Shown here piece by piece: positions 24,491 through 57,585 of a stretch of 64,000 nt of DNA. Within the stretch, counting starts at the first letter, position 1; each line of letters opens with the position of its first letter. This DNA is from Seriola aureovittata (lineage: Eukaryota; Chordata; Actinopteri; Carangiformes; Carangidae): contig NC_079373.1 of NCBI RefSeq assembly GCF_021018895.1, forward strand, positions 18,917,501-18,981,500, written 5' to 3'. Made by a program: the position numbers and the translations under genes. The notes under the pieces are model-generated. The model made no database searches, was not told the DNA's origin, and worked only from the letters and a program-made list of their open reading frames with translations.

Positions 24491-27009
24491 AGTAAGAAAA
24501 TGTAAACTTTATTGCAACTTTGTCATTCTAAGTTCTCTGATTTACAGAAGAGAAAAAATGTAATGGCACAGTCATCGTAATATGTACATTGCTGATACTG
24601 CAATAATCCAGACACTTGCGCTGTCCAGATTTAAGAGTGGCATATTAATTAAGGCACATGGCAGCATGTTCGCTCAGTCTGTAGAGGGAAGGAATAACAC
24701 ATCAAAGCTTTTCCTGCAACTTATACAAGAACATACCACAGCATTCCATAAAAGCATTAGAACGGGAACTAGAAAAGCTCCTCACATGAAAGGGCTCGGT
24801 TGGGAAATCACAGTTTGTCCATTGTACATTCAGCTCTAGGAGAGATTAAGACGTTGATGTGTTCACAACATACTGCGTTGTACTAAGACATTTGGTGATT
24901 TTGATAAGCTTCAGTAGACCTGAGTGTTGGAGTTGATACAGTAAACTTGTTAGATCAAAGTTACACAGTCAGTTTAGTGATAAAGCATTCACTAAATGAT
25001 AAGGTTCCAGAGTCTGAATCATCACTGCTGGCCAGTTAAGATCGTCTTGTGAAGAACAAATCAATACAGAAAAGCACTGCCAAAGAGCACTGTCAACTAA
25101 CTGTACACAGAGCAATGTATCATGGTGCAAAGGTTGTTCAATTTCTCCATGGGCCGATTCTGAATATAATCACAAAAGAAAATCAGTTATCTCATTTACA
25201 TCTTCTTCATCTTGCTTAGATCATTTAGTTAGGGTTCACACCAAGTGAAACGTTCTCTTACATAAATAATGCGACTGAACTAAAACAAGCCATAGAAGTG
25301 AACGTGATTGCAAGGACAGTACAAAGAGTATGAAGGTTCATATGAGGGCAGCAATGTAATTACCGTACTCATGAAGGTTTATGTCAAGTGGCCACTGCAC
25401 CTCTGGGACATTAAACATCAGGTAATGGTTTCAACAATTCACGGTAAATCAAAGATGGCTGCAATAGACATTTCTTACATATGAGAGCATTACATATTGA
25501 TGTATTTTGGGGTCTTTCCCCCATGTTGTCCTACTAGAGGGAGAGTTCAGCATTTTGGAAATACGCTGATTCGCTTTTTTTGCAGAGAGTTCGATGAGAA
25601 GTTTGATACCACTGTCATATATGCCTGTTAAGTAGTACGTCTACAGACAGGCGACAGCTGTCTTAGCTTAGCATAAATTAGCACATAAAACCACCATTTT
25701 TTTTTTTTTTTTTTTTAACTTTGGTTTTTGTACAGATTAAATAAAGCAGATATAAGGTTAGTGGGCCTCGGAGGTGCTGTTAGTCTGACTTTGTTAGATT
25801 TGGACCAGGCCGACTGTTTCCCCTTTTTCCAGTCTTTACATTAAGCTAAGCTAGCTTCGTATTCACTGTACAGACACGGAGGTGTTATCGTTCTTCTCAT
25901 CTTACTCTCTGCAAGACAGCGAATAAATCTATTTTCCAAAGTGTCGAACTATTTATTTACAATATCCTTTCCACTTCTGTGGTGTTGTCACCAAGGCTTT
26001 CTTTAGCACTTCATTTGGCACTCATTAAAGAGCATATCAACACAACATCAGACAGAGTTAGTTAAAAAAAAAAAAAATGAGCAGCTCACTTAAAAGCCCT
26101 ACAGCAGGTTAGTAAGTAGGTTAAATCTGATCTAAATTCAAATATAGTCAGAGTTACAATGACAGTGGCTTGGCCTCAAGTTCATGCGGCCTACAGTACT
26201 AAAGGACATTCAGATGTGTCCGACAGAGTGGTATGTTGATTGTTAATTGAAGTTAAACTATTCTAAGTATAAGTGCTAAGGGGTGATAAGGTTGTTGTGT
26301 CCGATGACTCTGCAAAGCAGTGAAAAACCGTAACTTGAGGTACATTCATAAAACATCGGCCCTTCGGCCTGATAAGTTCAAGTAAAGGCCTTTCCGATGA
26401 GAGAGCAAGACATACGGTACCACGGTGCATCGGTTTTTGTACCAAGGTCTCTGTGAGCTACTTTCATCCCAATAAGCGTTTCCCCTTGAAAAAGCCCTTT
26501 CAAACATCGTCCTTTTTCTTTCTTTATCTTCATTTGGTCTTCTTGAGAGATTCAGATTCTTTTTAAGCAAACAAGGCGCTTGCTTTGTTCCTCCTTATCA
26601 AGAGAGCCAGCAGCAACTAAAAACTTAAAGACTGTAGAAATGCAGTATGTAAACACACAGATTTCTCTGGAAGTTACATACAAACACACACACACACAAA
26701 AAAAAGGCAGAAAAAAGTCCAGAAACAAATCAGCCGAGAGGTAAAACCAATTAACATCTTTAAAAAAGGAAGAAAAAATTGTCACAAAGGAAAAAAAAAT
26801 ACAAATAATTTTGAACTGTAAAGTGCAAGTATAAAAAAAAATCTTTCTACGTATCATCTCAGGACAGAGTCTTGAGACAGGGTCAATGGTCTTTAGTGGA
26901 AAAGTGCAAGTTGAGAACAGCACAAGTATTTAAAAAAAAGAAAAAAAAAGAATTTGATTCAGAACAGTAACAAGATAAGTCAGGTGACTCAGTGGATCAT
27001 CGACATGAC
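24490..27009 (-). other. Probable 3' UTR of the MYORG-like gene
   Basis: The minus strand after the stop codon at 27010-27012 has no further coding similarity. A canonical AATAAA on the minus strand (TTTATT at 24508-24513) gives a plausible 3' end and a 2.5 kb UTR. Nearer AATAAA hexamers on the minus strand, for example near 25950, could give shorter forms. The UTR contains a MITE-like element at 25544-25951 and several A/T runs. Confidence 0.45.
25544..25951. mobile_element. MITE-like element with ~60-base inverted termini
   Basis: The left end (GAGTTCAGCATTTTGGAAAT, then CGCTGATTCGC, then GCAGAGAGTTCGATGAGAAG) is an imperfect inverted copy of the right end (CTTCTCATCTTACTCTCTGC, then GCGAATAAATC, then TTTCCAAAGTGTCGAACT). 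It has no coding capacity. A T-run near 25699 interrupts the middle. The wording is familiar as a high-copy teleost repeat. It lies in the presumed 3' UTR of the MYORG-like gene. Confidence 0.75.
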
Positions 27010-47793
<20,784 letters not shown>

Positions 47794-48480
47794 GTTGTTT
47801 TTGAGATCAGCAAAGAATCAAACACAAAAACTGCTGCAGAAATCTCTGTGCGTCAAAAATCTCTGTTGCTTCATCATGTCATGGTGTTTTCAGTGAGGCT
47901 ACAGGGTAAACCAGCCTACTGTTTTTTATCTTTACACCGTTTACACTGCTGGGTTTTTTTTTGCGCAACTGTGCCAGCAACAGAGACCTGTCATGTGAAG
48001 AAAGCTTTGAGGAAAAAAAAAATCCCAGCGGGAAAATAAAACAGTATGAATGAATAATTGACTTACCACATACTGCTGCTGTTTTAAAAGAGTTGGAATT
48101 GTAAATTGCATTGATTGCAGTGAGCTCGTGAGCAGCCCCAAGCCGGGTTTGGCAGCAATGCCTACGAATAGCTCCTAAGACGCTGTCTTGCTTGCCCTGC
48201 ACTTTCTGACGTAACGCTGTTTCTTCAGAGGAAAGGTAGAGAGAGGGAAATGGGGGATCAGGAAGGTTTGGCAGAGTCTTGGAGCTGCCCGCCGGGGCGA
48301 GGAGGCCACGGACAGCCTGAAAGGGAGGGACCCCCCCATGCGTGCTAGCAAACTCTCCGTGCGCTCTCCGTGCGTAAAGAGTGTGGAGACTTGTCATCCG
48401 GTGGTTTGGTAGACGGCGAGGGGCGTCAATTGAGCATGGCAGGGTCGGGAGACTTGCCATGCCTCATCCACATGTGATCT
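47794..48480 (-). promoter_or_regulatory. 5' UTR and promoter region of the MYORG-like gene (tentative)
   Basis: On the minus strand a strong donor (CAGTATGTG followed by GTAAGT) ends a probable non-coding exon at 48067. A possible acceptor for joining to the start-codon exon is the minus-strand CATGACAG near 47986. The region above 48180 is richer in G+C and CpG, as expected near a promoter. No TATA box was recognised. Limits are guesses. Confidence 0.4.
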
Positions 48481-51049
48481 TCTGGTGCTCAACGTCTTAA
48501 TAGAGAGCAACGAGTGATGTCTTAAACTGATCTCAAAACAACAAATCCGAAGGCGTTAGCAGTGGAGTGTCTCAGACTTAGTTTAGTTGACTGATAGGCT
48601 CATTAATCAAACTGACCAAGAGGTTAACAATACATTTTCAGTAAGTCATAATTATTCTATTTGTCCTTTGAATGAGAATAAATTAGTTGGGTTTGAAGAT
48701 TTAGTCTGGATTTAGGGACTTTGTATTACATAAAGGTTAAAACGGTTTGTTTTGAGAGTCTTGCTCAGCTTACAAAATGAGTCGATCATTCTGTCCTTCA
48801 GCAAAAAAAAACTTTTTTGTCATTAAATTAATCACCTTTTAATTGATTAATTACTAAATTACTTTTTGTCCATTAACACCTCAAATTGACAATGTATTCT
48901 ATCTTGCAAACTCATTTTAAGTTCTGTTGAGAATCCTTGATTAGAACATTAAATCTACATGTCAAACCAAACCAAATCTTAGTTCGTTAAAGAGGTTTTA
49001 CAAGTTATAAGACAACAGCATGTGAATGGAGTGAATGACACATAACACAAAACTTGATCAGTCAGTACGCTCCAAAAATAGTTTCTTATTCATGTTTTCT
49101 TCTGTGTCCTTTCCTTGGACCTCTATCCGTGTCACTTTCTTGCAGCCTGTTTTGTTATCCACCTTTTACTAATATAGCAGCAACGATGGTTCTGTCTTTG
49201 TTGTCAGGATAAATATTTATTGCAGTGTAATCACAATTTTAGGAGCTTCCATTATGCAGTGAAACTATGGTTTGTTTTTAGGCTTGAATAAAACACTGCA
49301 TAAGAGACAGACTGGCCTTGATATGCAGCACTAGTTTAGCCAAATGGCTAACCTGCATACAGTGTCCAAATATTTATGACTGACAGAGATTTTTCCTTGG
49401 CTTGTGTGATGCTTGTACAGTTTATTATTAGTTTTATTGACACATTTTGGGCATGTAATTGCTTGTGCTTGAGGAGAATCACATACAACAAAAAACTAAA
49501 TGTGAAGCTATAAAATAATGTGCGATGAATTTAGTATGTGTCGTGATATATCAAAATACCTTGTACTATAGGTTGCGTGAAATCGAATGTGCTGTGTGGC
49601 TCATGTGGTGTGCAGAAGACATTTGAGGGCAGGAATGTTGTTTATGAGTGCTTCAAGGCTAGCGGGTGGTGTTGTGATTGGTTGAAGGTGGCATTCGTTG
49701 GCATTTGGACTGTCAACAACCATTGTCTGAGTCGTAATGTCAACATATTATAGCTGGGCTACTGTTTGACTCGCACTCTTTGACAGTGAATGTGCATGCT
49801 GAGTCAATATACATGCACATGGCTGTACAATGCAAAACCAGTGCTCAACTCCTTGCTCTCACAGAAGCATATCCTTTGTCATAACTTTCTGAAACCTAAA
49901 CTGTGCACTGATCGTCTTGACTCATTTTTATTTAGTGTCACTATCCATTCATTTCAACACAGTTCTTACTGTAACATGGTCATGGCTCTATTGGTATCCA
50001 ACAACAACTTTATCGGACCCAAAAATAAGACAAGAGGAATCATAGCATGAACAATGTTGTTATGTTTGTAGGTTAAGGTCTTCCGCTGTGCTGTGCACAA
50101 GATATCCCAAGACTTTCGGCTGACATACCTTGAAGATCAGTTGCCCCCCGTCCCTGTTTATGCATGTCAGCCCTCCCCCGATCCATCACATAGCTCTGGC
50201 AGGGGCAGAGACACTGGATAAGGCTGTGGGAACCTGTGTGAGCACTCTACCTAATCACCCCACTCCAACTGCAGTCGATTTCAAAATCTCTGTAAATCAG
50301 CGCATTAGAATGAGAGAGATGTTCTTACTTTGTTTCTAGCAGCAAACAACATGAGCTTCTATTCACACACCAGCTAGGCTGAGTGTGAAAGACAATGAAG
50401 CTCCGCAGTCAGTGTGTCAGTTGTTGTCATGTGTTGGTCTAGGCTTTGCACAGTAAGAAATGTGCATGGGTTCTCAGAATCTGTGGTGACATATTTACAC
50501 AGCCTTTCGCCTCAAAAGGTTTCAAATCCTGCATTTTGTAAGAGCATGTGTGTGCATGGATAAGTGTATGCATGTTTGTGTGTGCACGCTTGCATTTGGA
50601 ACCCTGAAATTCAAGTTCAACATGGGCCTTGTGGCAGCCGGGTTCCTGGGTCAGAGGTCACGCTTATGACATCAACGGAACATCTAGGGGGGAGGGTCTA
50701 AATTTACACACCATCCAGATTGCCCCTGACTGCATCCCTTGCAGCTATTAATATCCAGAGGAGTGCTGGGTGGCATGCACCCGCTCCCTCCGAGAGTGTG
50801 AACATGGGACATGAAAAAACAGAGGAATCTGACCTGAACTGGCCACTAGCTCTGACCACTCATTTAGTGTTGATGGCAAAGTGGCAGAGGTTTAATTAGG
50901 TGTGGGGAGGAGGGGCTAATGGTTTATGTTTTGTGTGTCAAGTGGACTTACTACTGCATTCAAGCTGGAGAAGAATCACAGTTGCAATTATTGAAAACTT
51001 CTCATAATTAATTTGGCACCACCTGTCAAATTTTCTGACAAGGCTAAGA
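48481..51049. other. Intergenic DNA upstream of the MYORG-like gene
   Basis: No gene or RNA recognised. Bases about 50600-50950 are more balanced in composition and include TTTAATTAGGTG, a homeobox-type core, and could be a regulatory block; this is a weak impression only. Confidence 0.4.
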
Positions 51050-51545
51050 GTCTGCAGTCATGCTAGCAGCTCTGCGATGCTGTACTTGAGCACAGTGGAG
51101 TTTTAGGCTGGATACTAAAGTCACCATGCTAACATTCTTGTAATGACGATGCTTAACATGCTGATGCTTTACCGTGACAGCCATCTTAGTTTAGCGTATT
51201 AGCATGCTAACATTTAGTAAATGGTAAAACGGTAAAATTTTCAGGAGTCAGGCATCACCAAAGACAGTAAGATTCCTCGCCTGGGAACCAAGAATGTCAT
51301 TTTGTATCAATCCATCTAGTAGATGTTGAGGTACTGTATTACACCAGAAAAGTGAAAACGTCACAGTTGGTGGCTCTAGATGAAAAGTCAGGCTGTCAAC
51401 AAGGCCTCTGGGACCTGTAAACTCTGTCTGTAGCAAATCTCATAGCAATTAAACCAATAGTTGCTGACATATTTCAATCTGGACCGACCAACAAACAGAC
51501 CGAGCGACATTGCACAGAGCCATGCCACCATTGAGGCTAAAAACG
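51050..51545. repeat. Dispersed repeat related to the one at 21430-21935
   Basis: It shares with the 21430-21935 segment the wording GCTCTAGATGAAAAGTCAGG / GCTAGAGGAAAAGTTAGG, and TGCTGACATATTTCAATCTG / TGTTGAGATATTTCAGTCT, plus several ATGCTAACAT words. It is degenerate and without coding capacity. The pattern is common in percomorph genomes; I cannot give a family name. Confidence 0.6.
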
Positions 51546-52451
51546 TGAGTATAGATCAACTCTGATAGATTATAAGCAACTGAAGCCCACAGTCATGTAT
51601 CTATCAACCATCTGCTACAGATTGTCAGCGGGGGATGAGAATTTTTTAAAAACTGCTGCCAAAAATGATAATTGGCTCCCCGGACACAGTTCTTCCTCAT
51701 CCCTGACTGTGGTACAGTACACACATAACATGCTGTAGTCCTATCCTACTGTCCTACTGTAGAAGCCTCGCCTGTGGCAGCAGAAGTTAACAAGCCACCG
51801 CTGAATCCAATCTGGATATAAAGGTTTCTCATTTATTGCTCTCTCTGTCTTCCATCATATCCTTGTACCTGCTTTCCATCCACTAGTGTGTGCAATAAGG
51901 TAAGGTGCTAGTGCTGCTGGTCATACAGTTTCTAGATTAGGTGTTTTGCACATATTGTATAATTGTATATAACTCAAGTCATTATTACATATTTTAGGGA
52001 AGCAAGTCTTTGGGGAGATGATTCAAGGCATCAAGATGGGCCATTCTTCATGGAAGACTGAAGTGGCTTCAGAGAGAAGCACTGAAACAGCGGGTCCCTT
52101 TATATGCAAAACTATTCACTTCAACTGACAAACTTTTCCATCTTCATGTCTGGATCTTCAATTTACTGTTTCCTTTTTTTTATTCTCCAGGATATTCAAT
52201 ACCGACAACTTCTCCTCCGACTGCCTGAGAGTCAGAGGGGGAAAGTTTCCATGCAGCCCCAGTACTCGCTCTTGGCGGGACAATCCCGCTGTAGACTGAA
52301 CTGTTTCCGTCTATGCACCTCTGCTGTTAGAGCATTCCCTCCTCCTCCCATACTTTCTTCCTTTTTGTACTGTCACACAAACAGCCACTTTCCACTGCCC
52401 CAGACCTGAACCTTCATTCCAGTTCTCTCTAACTCTCTCTCGCTCTCTCTT

Positions 52452-52492
<41 letters not shown>

Positions 52493-53230
52493 CGGTGCAA
52501 GTTCAATCTCATTAAGTTGTAAATATACTGTGGGCATTACTGATTGTCTGAATTAAAATGATTAATAATAACTGATTACTGATGGAGTGTATGTCACACG
52601 CTAAGTACTGCAGCAATAAAGACTAAGCAGCTAAGTGGCTGAGCCATTAACCAGAATATGACTTCTGCAGAACTGAAACTTTCATTTCCACAAAGAGCAA
52701 ATTTAAAAAGTTTGAAAAGCAACAAAACCTCATTAATCAAGTTTATATTCTTATGGCAACCAGTGAAATTAGACAATATAGTTGACTTTTATTTTCCATC
52801 AAAGAGCCCAACTGTGTGCATTAAAAAACAGGCTTGAATCACATCTATAAATGGCAGAGTTGGACAACAGTGTGAGACCGGACCTTTGGCTGAAGGTTGC
52901 ATCGGTTCATGTTGCTGGCCCCCTCCGCTCCCCCTAGACCTGGCTTGGTCTGCACTGGCTGGAGCATTGCTAAACATTGGCACCCTGACTGAGGTAATGA
53001 GTGCAGCTACTGCTGCTGCACCCACGGCTAACTCCAGGTGCTAGGCCAAGGGAGAAAGAAGGGCCATAAGAATGCGGAAATCAACCTTACGCATTACACA
53101 TTACACATTTACAGACATGTACAAAGTCAGAGCCGGATGAACAAGTGAGCGGGCCCCAGGGCAAAAATGTGAGCTGTGGGCCCCTATTGAGTCCCCTAAT
53201 TCCCCCAGCTTAGTCTGTTTTTAAGTTAAT
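51546..53230. other. Intergenic DNA
   Basis: No gene recognised. A (TC)n/(CA)n tract lies at about 52430-52489. An AG-preceded stretch at about 52191-52250 has exon-like composition but no donor and no known similarity. Confidence 0.45.
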
Positions 53231-53904
53231 TAGGACTGCAACTAACAATTATTTTAATTCGATTAATCTGGTGATTTTCTCAATTAATCAATTAATCAGT
53301 TAGTCTATAAAATACCAAAAAATTGTGACAAATGTCCTTCCCAGTTTCTCAGAGCCTAAAGCCACGAACGGACTAAAAGAGTGTTGGGGCTTGGTTGGTA
53401 CCAATGTTCGGTCCAGATTATCTGGTGATGTGAGGGGTTCACAGATCCAGTTTACAACATATTTCATATTTAAGACTTACAATTGAGAGGATTACGATTA
53501 TTATTATGTCTGTTACAGAGAGTAAAACTGATCTCACCTCCAGTGATTTTAATAATACCCTGTGGTGTGTGATGTACCATTTTTTTCAAATCTGTTTGAG
53601 ATTAGAGAGAGGAACATCTGTGAAGTTCCTCTTTCTTTGCACAGTGCAACCTTATTTCAAAATTAGGGGCGGGTGAAGGGACGGCTATGGCATGATGTGA
53701 TGACGGAGGCCGAGATTCTATCTCAACAACAACCATATGAAACAGAGACAAGCAGGAAATCTTTATATTTGAGAGGTTGATAACAGCAATGTGTTGGCAT
53801 TTAAGTTTGAAAAATGCCAAACAATTAATCACTTATCAAAATAGTTGCCAATTATGTTCCTGTTGATTGACTGATCGCTTAATCGATTAATCATTGCAGC
53901 ATTA
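53231..53904. mobile_element. MITE-like element with GGACTGCAACTAAC termini
   Basis: The left end AGGACTGCAACTAACAATTA and the inverted right end (GCTGCAATGATTAATCGATT) are diverged copies of the same terminal repeat, with many ATTAATCGATTAA words near both ends. It has no coding capacity. It resembles a very common teleost inverted-repeat element known to me only by its wording. The middle part (about 53390-53560) departs from that pattern and may be an insertion or a variant. Confidence 0.7.
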
Positions 53905-54744
53905 AAGTTTATCAAATGCTAATTTATTTAAGATTGTTCACCACGTGAGCATAATATCAACTAGAATATTAAAGTTAATGAAACTACATTTACACAAAGG
54001 GCACTTCTACTAGCCAGGATCTAAGGAGTAGGTAAAAATGCAGGAGTTGGCATGCACCAGTAGCCTAGGGGTTTAAAACATCCACAATGAACCACAACAT
54101 CACTGATCAAAACCCAGTCAGGCTTATTGCTTGTTGGAGTGCATCAAAGCCATTTTCATTACATATTATTTATATAATTCAAATTACCATATACTTATTG
54201 GTGCTTAGTCAGCACCATGATTTATCCGGTTGATAATCCAGCTATGTCGCAAATTCACACCATCACACCATCTTGGGTACAAATGCACAAATGTGCAGCA
54301 GCTGCAGCGTGGACAACTTGCACAACATGGTCTGTACTCTAATAAGCACTCTATATATATTAACTCATAGAATTTAGAGCAGGGAATTCAATTTAACTTA
54401 ATAATTAATTTATTGACAAGTCTAATGTTTTAATTTGTAATATGCAGCAGCCAGTACAGTATATGTTTTGAAAGTAACCTTCCAACCCCTGCCTCACCAC
54501 CTTTATGAATCTCCAGTACTCTCTCATATCAGCTGTCAGATCAAGCAGTTCCAAAGCAATAAACAAGTAAACAACCAATGAACTCACAGCAGCAAACATT
54601 TCTTTTTCTTAAGGCAAAAAACTCAATTGGAAAACTGCAGAGATGGCAGGACATTCTGATATAGTGTGACAAATACCTGTGCCAACTGGCGAACATTACA
54701 ACAACTGCATAATAATCAAATGCCTAACTGCCCTCCAGCACCCT

Positions 54745-54800
<56 letters not shown>

Positions 54801-55895
54801 GCACGCGCGCGCACGCTCTCCATGGCATCTTAACTGATGGAAACTTCCCTCCCAGGCATAGTGTAGGCTGTCAGTGTGGTCCATTTCCTGCCAGGTCTGA
54901 ACCAGCTGAGCCAGGGACTTATGTTCCACTCTAGGGGCCTTCAATCATTCTTGCCCCCCCCCCAGCTGGGTGTGAGGTCAGACGCTGGGGCACAGGGTCT
55001 GAGAGAGCGATGGAACGAGGTCTCCCTCTGCTGCTGCCTCATCATGTATGCCCTGAGAAAATACTCACAGCAATGACATTTCCAAAATGGAAACCCATTC
55101 TTAAAACGAATACGAGCTCTGCTGTTATCCAAGAATAATATTAAAGCAGCTGCTTCAAAACATTTATTTATAGAAAAATTAGAAGGGATTTTAATGATTT
55201 TCTGATCCATAACTTACAAGTGTCAGTTGCATAATGAAGCACTGATATAATTTCATTATCACTAGCCTATCTAAATGTCTATTTATGGATATCTTCCTCT
55301 CCATCTGTCCACATGTAATAAATGCAGTAAGCATGCATGTGCAAATTTAGATGTTGTTTTAATATATTGTGTATAAACATATGCATAAAACACATTTTGC
55401 ACTTGTGCTCATGTCAAATTGCAGATTAATACAGTATTCATAAAATATCTAACCCTAACCCATAACATGTGAGAATTCATCTAGGGGTCCACCAAACATG
55501 CAACACAAACTACCTTGACCAATTTTGAAAAATGAATAGTGGAGGAATTAATAGTTTTGGAGAACATTCAGCAGATTTAGTTGATTGGTATTGGATGAAC
55601 TCATCAGCACAGCATTGTAAACATTTTCAATTAATAACAAAACACCTTCTCATTGGGGTATTATTACCACTAACTGCTTTTTGTGTGTATAGTGGTGGGT
55701 TTGAATCGATCATGTGAATAAGTAATGAGAAAAGACCACAAATCCACCATGTTTTGATTTAATGCTCAATATTACTCCATTTATAACTAGTAACCTATAA
55801 GCCTTTATAGTTAAATGTTGTCCGATTTTAAAAACACCTTTGCCATCTTGCAATAGATAAATCTCATCAAATTTTTTTGAAGAGATAGAGAGTAT
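53905..55895. other. Intergenic DNA upstream of mrpl23
   Basis: No gene recognised. It is AT-rich and contains the CA/CG array at 54746-54815. Confidence 0.45.
54746..54815. repeat. (CA)n followed by CG-rich alternating tract
   Basis: About 25 CA units run into alternating CGCACGCGCGCGCACGC. A long alternating purine-pyrimidine tract like this can adopt left-handed (Z) DNA. The CpG content is unusual for its surroundings. Confidence 0.9.
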
Positions 55896-55918
55896 TTATA
55901 AGAGATAGTCTCTTATAA
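55896..55918. repeat. Perfect 10-base inverted repeat with 3-base loop
   Basis: TTATAAGAGA, loop TAG, TCTCTTATAA. It lies about 85 bases upstream of the mrpl23 promoter motifs. Confidence 0.85.
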
Positions 55919-55979
55919 GTACCTAGAGAGCACCTGGAGACTTCAGTTCTGAGCTACAGACTACTATGAACTTTACTTC

Positions 55980-56127
55980 AAGGGCACGGAGTAAAAACTA
56001 GAGCGCATGCGCACCAGAGATTGTCCCGGAAGTACATCCATACACGTGTAGCATTTGACAACCTTGAAAAGACTACAAAACAGATATTTAGCTGTTAGCT
56101 TATGTCTGACAACAGACCGTTCCCGCG
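55980..56127 (+). promoter_or_regulatory. mrpl23 promoter and 5' UTR with NRF-1 and GABP sites
   Basis: A consensus NRF-1 site GCGCATGCGCA is at 56003-56013 and an ETS/GABP (NRF-2) site CCGGAAGT at 56026-56033, about 115 and 95 bases before the start codon. This pairing is typical of nuclear genes for mitochondrial proteins and supports both the gene call and its start. No TATA box is seen. Confidence 0.85.
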
Positions 56128-57585
56128 ATGCCAGTAACAAGACTGCTGTAAGTACCACTGTTTTGTCTCCTCATGTGTAGTTTTGAATACGCATAAGAAC
56201 ACGTCAGCTACAGATTAAGTCTTTGCTGGTCACCTTTTCTGGTAGTTTGGTTAGCTAGCAAAACTCAGCTAGCGTTAGCATCTCCCAGTCTCAGTCCTTC
56301 CATCTCTCCTATGTGTCTGACTGTAGCAGTTATTGTAGCACATGTTGTTTTCAGTTATATCACACACGGTCGGTGCGTGTTGAGCAGTGACTTATGTGCT
56401 TAGTGTGAAACATAACCGACGTTACGCGGCAGGAATCTAGCCAACGTTGGCAGGCTATGCTAAAAACAACCTGCCGTTGATATACAGTGATATATTGCTC
56501 GAATCGGTTTACAGTAACTAGATTAATTTCCATTACACTCAGTTCGTAATGAAGTCTGTCTCACCTGTGTCTAGTTGTACTCATTAGTTACTCGCATGTT
56601 GCAATGAAGCCATTATCAGGCTAATTTGTATAAATACATTTCATCTGATTGCCTGAGTCCACAGAAAATTCAGCAATGCTTGATATTGGGATTTACATGT
56701 TTCATATGTTGAAAATAAATGTCTGGTTTGATCATGTGTCTACGTATGTATGTCAATATTTCCTCTATGTCAAGGGCTAATTCTCTTTTACTGGTTGTCA
56801 GGGGCAACACCGGGGTGAAGGGTAATTCCAATGTCTTGTGACTTTTTGTGGTTATGGCCATGATTTCTTTTGGCTGTGATAATATTATACTCAACAAATG
56901 AATTCCTTGTATCTGGGAACATTGCAGCATCTCTACAGTGAAGAAAAAAAACCAAAAGCAGTTCAATCACTTTATTTGGAGGTAAAATTGAAAGTAGGTG
57001 CAGCTGTAATGTTGCTAATGTGCAGGCAGGTTTGTGCAGGCAGGTTTATCCAGCAGCTTTCAGTGAAAAAGCGCAGATAAACTCACTGTACACTTCCTGC
57101 CCAGCACCAAACACAGACAGGCACAGTTTGTCTGCAAGCTGGTGAACATGTAGCAAAAGAGTTAGATATTTCCATACAGCTGGAACAGCAGAGGTTACAT
57201 CAAGACACAGAGTGTAGTTTGTGTGACCACATCCTGTGGGTTTTCATCACACAGATCTTTTTTTAAATCTCTGCTTTTATAAACTCTTGACAACAATCGT
57301 CGTTGGCAAACTAAAATTGCACTACACAGTTCTACACAATTACTTACAATTCTATGTGATTATAGCTCTCAAGTCTTACCAGTTGTTAGTGTCTTTGTAG
57401 GATTTACTACAGGATATCTGGGAATGAAACAGTAGATAATAAGAGTGTGCTTGTCCTATCAGATACCCGCTCTACCAGCTTGGCAACCCCCAGCTGAGGA
57501 TCTTCAGACCCAACTGGTTCCTGACCCTGGTGAGGCCGGGAAAAGAGCAGCCTCCCGACACTGCCCAGTTTCGCATCCCAATGGA
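56128..57585 (+). CDS. Mitochondrial large ribosomal subunit protein L23 (mrpl23), 5' part
   Basis: Two coding exons, 56128-56147 (MPVTRL plus two bases) and 57463-57585, join through a GT-AG intron to give [47 protein letters not shown] and then GA, the start of a Glu codon. This matches the N-terminus of human MRPL23 ([20 protein letters not shown] ... VRPG ... AQFRIPME) in order and length. The product is a component of the 39S subunit near the peptide exit tunnel, made in the cytosol and imported. The remaining exons (human continues MTRVDLRNYLEGIYNVPV) were searched for by eye to base 64000 and not found, so the gene is cut by the window edge. About 47 of the roughly 150 residues are present. 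Confidence 0.92.

Noticed and set aside
26552..26923. 123-codon minus-strand open frame in the MYORG-like 3' UTR
   Set aside because: Phe/Cys-rich translation of A- and CA-rich plus-strand sequence, downstream of the stop codon, no homology.
47879..48460. Minus-strand 193-codon open frame upstream of the MYORG-like start
   Set aside because: No similarity to known proteins, it crosses a strong splice donor, and it lies in the G+C-richer presumed promoter/5' UTR; treated as chance.
52191..52250. Exon-like stretch after a good acceptor
   Set aside because: No matching donor, no similarity and no neighbouring exons.
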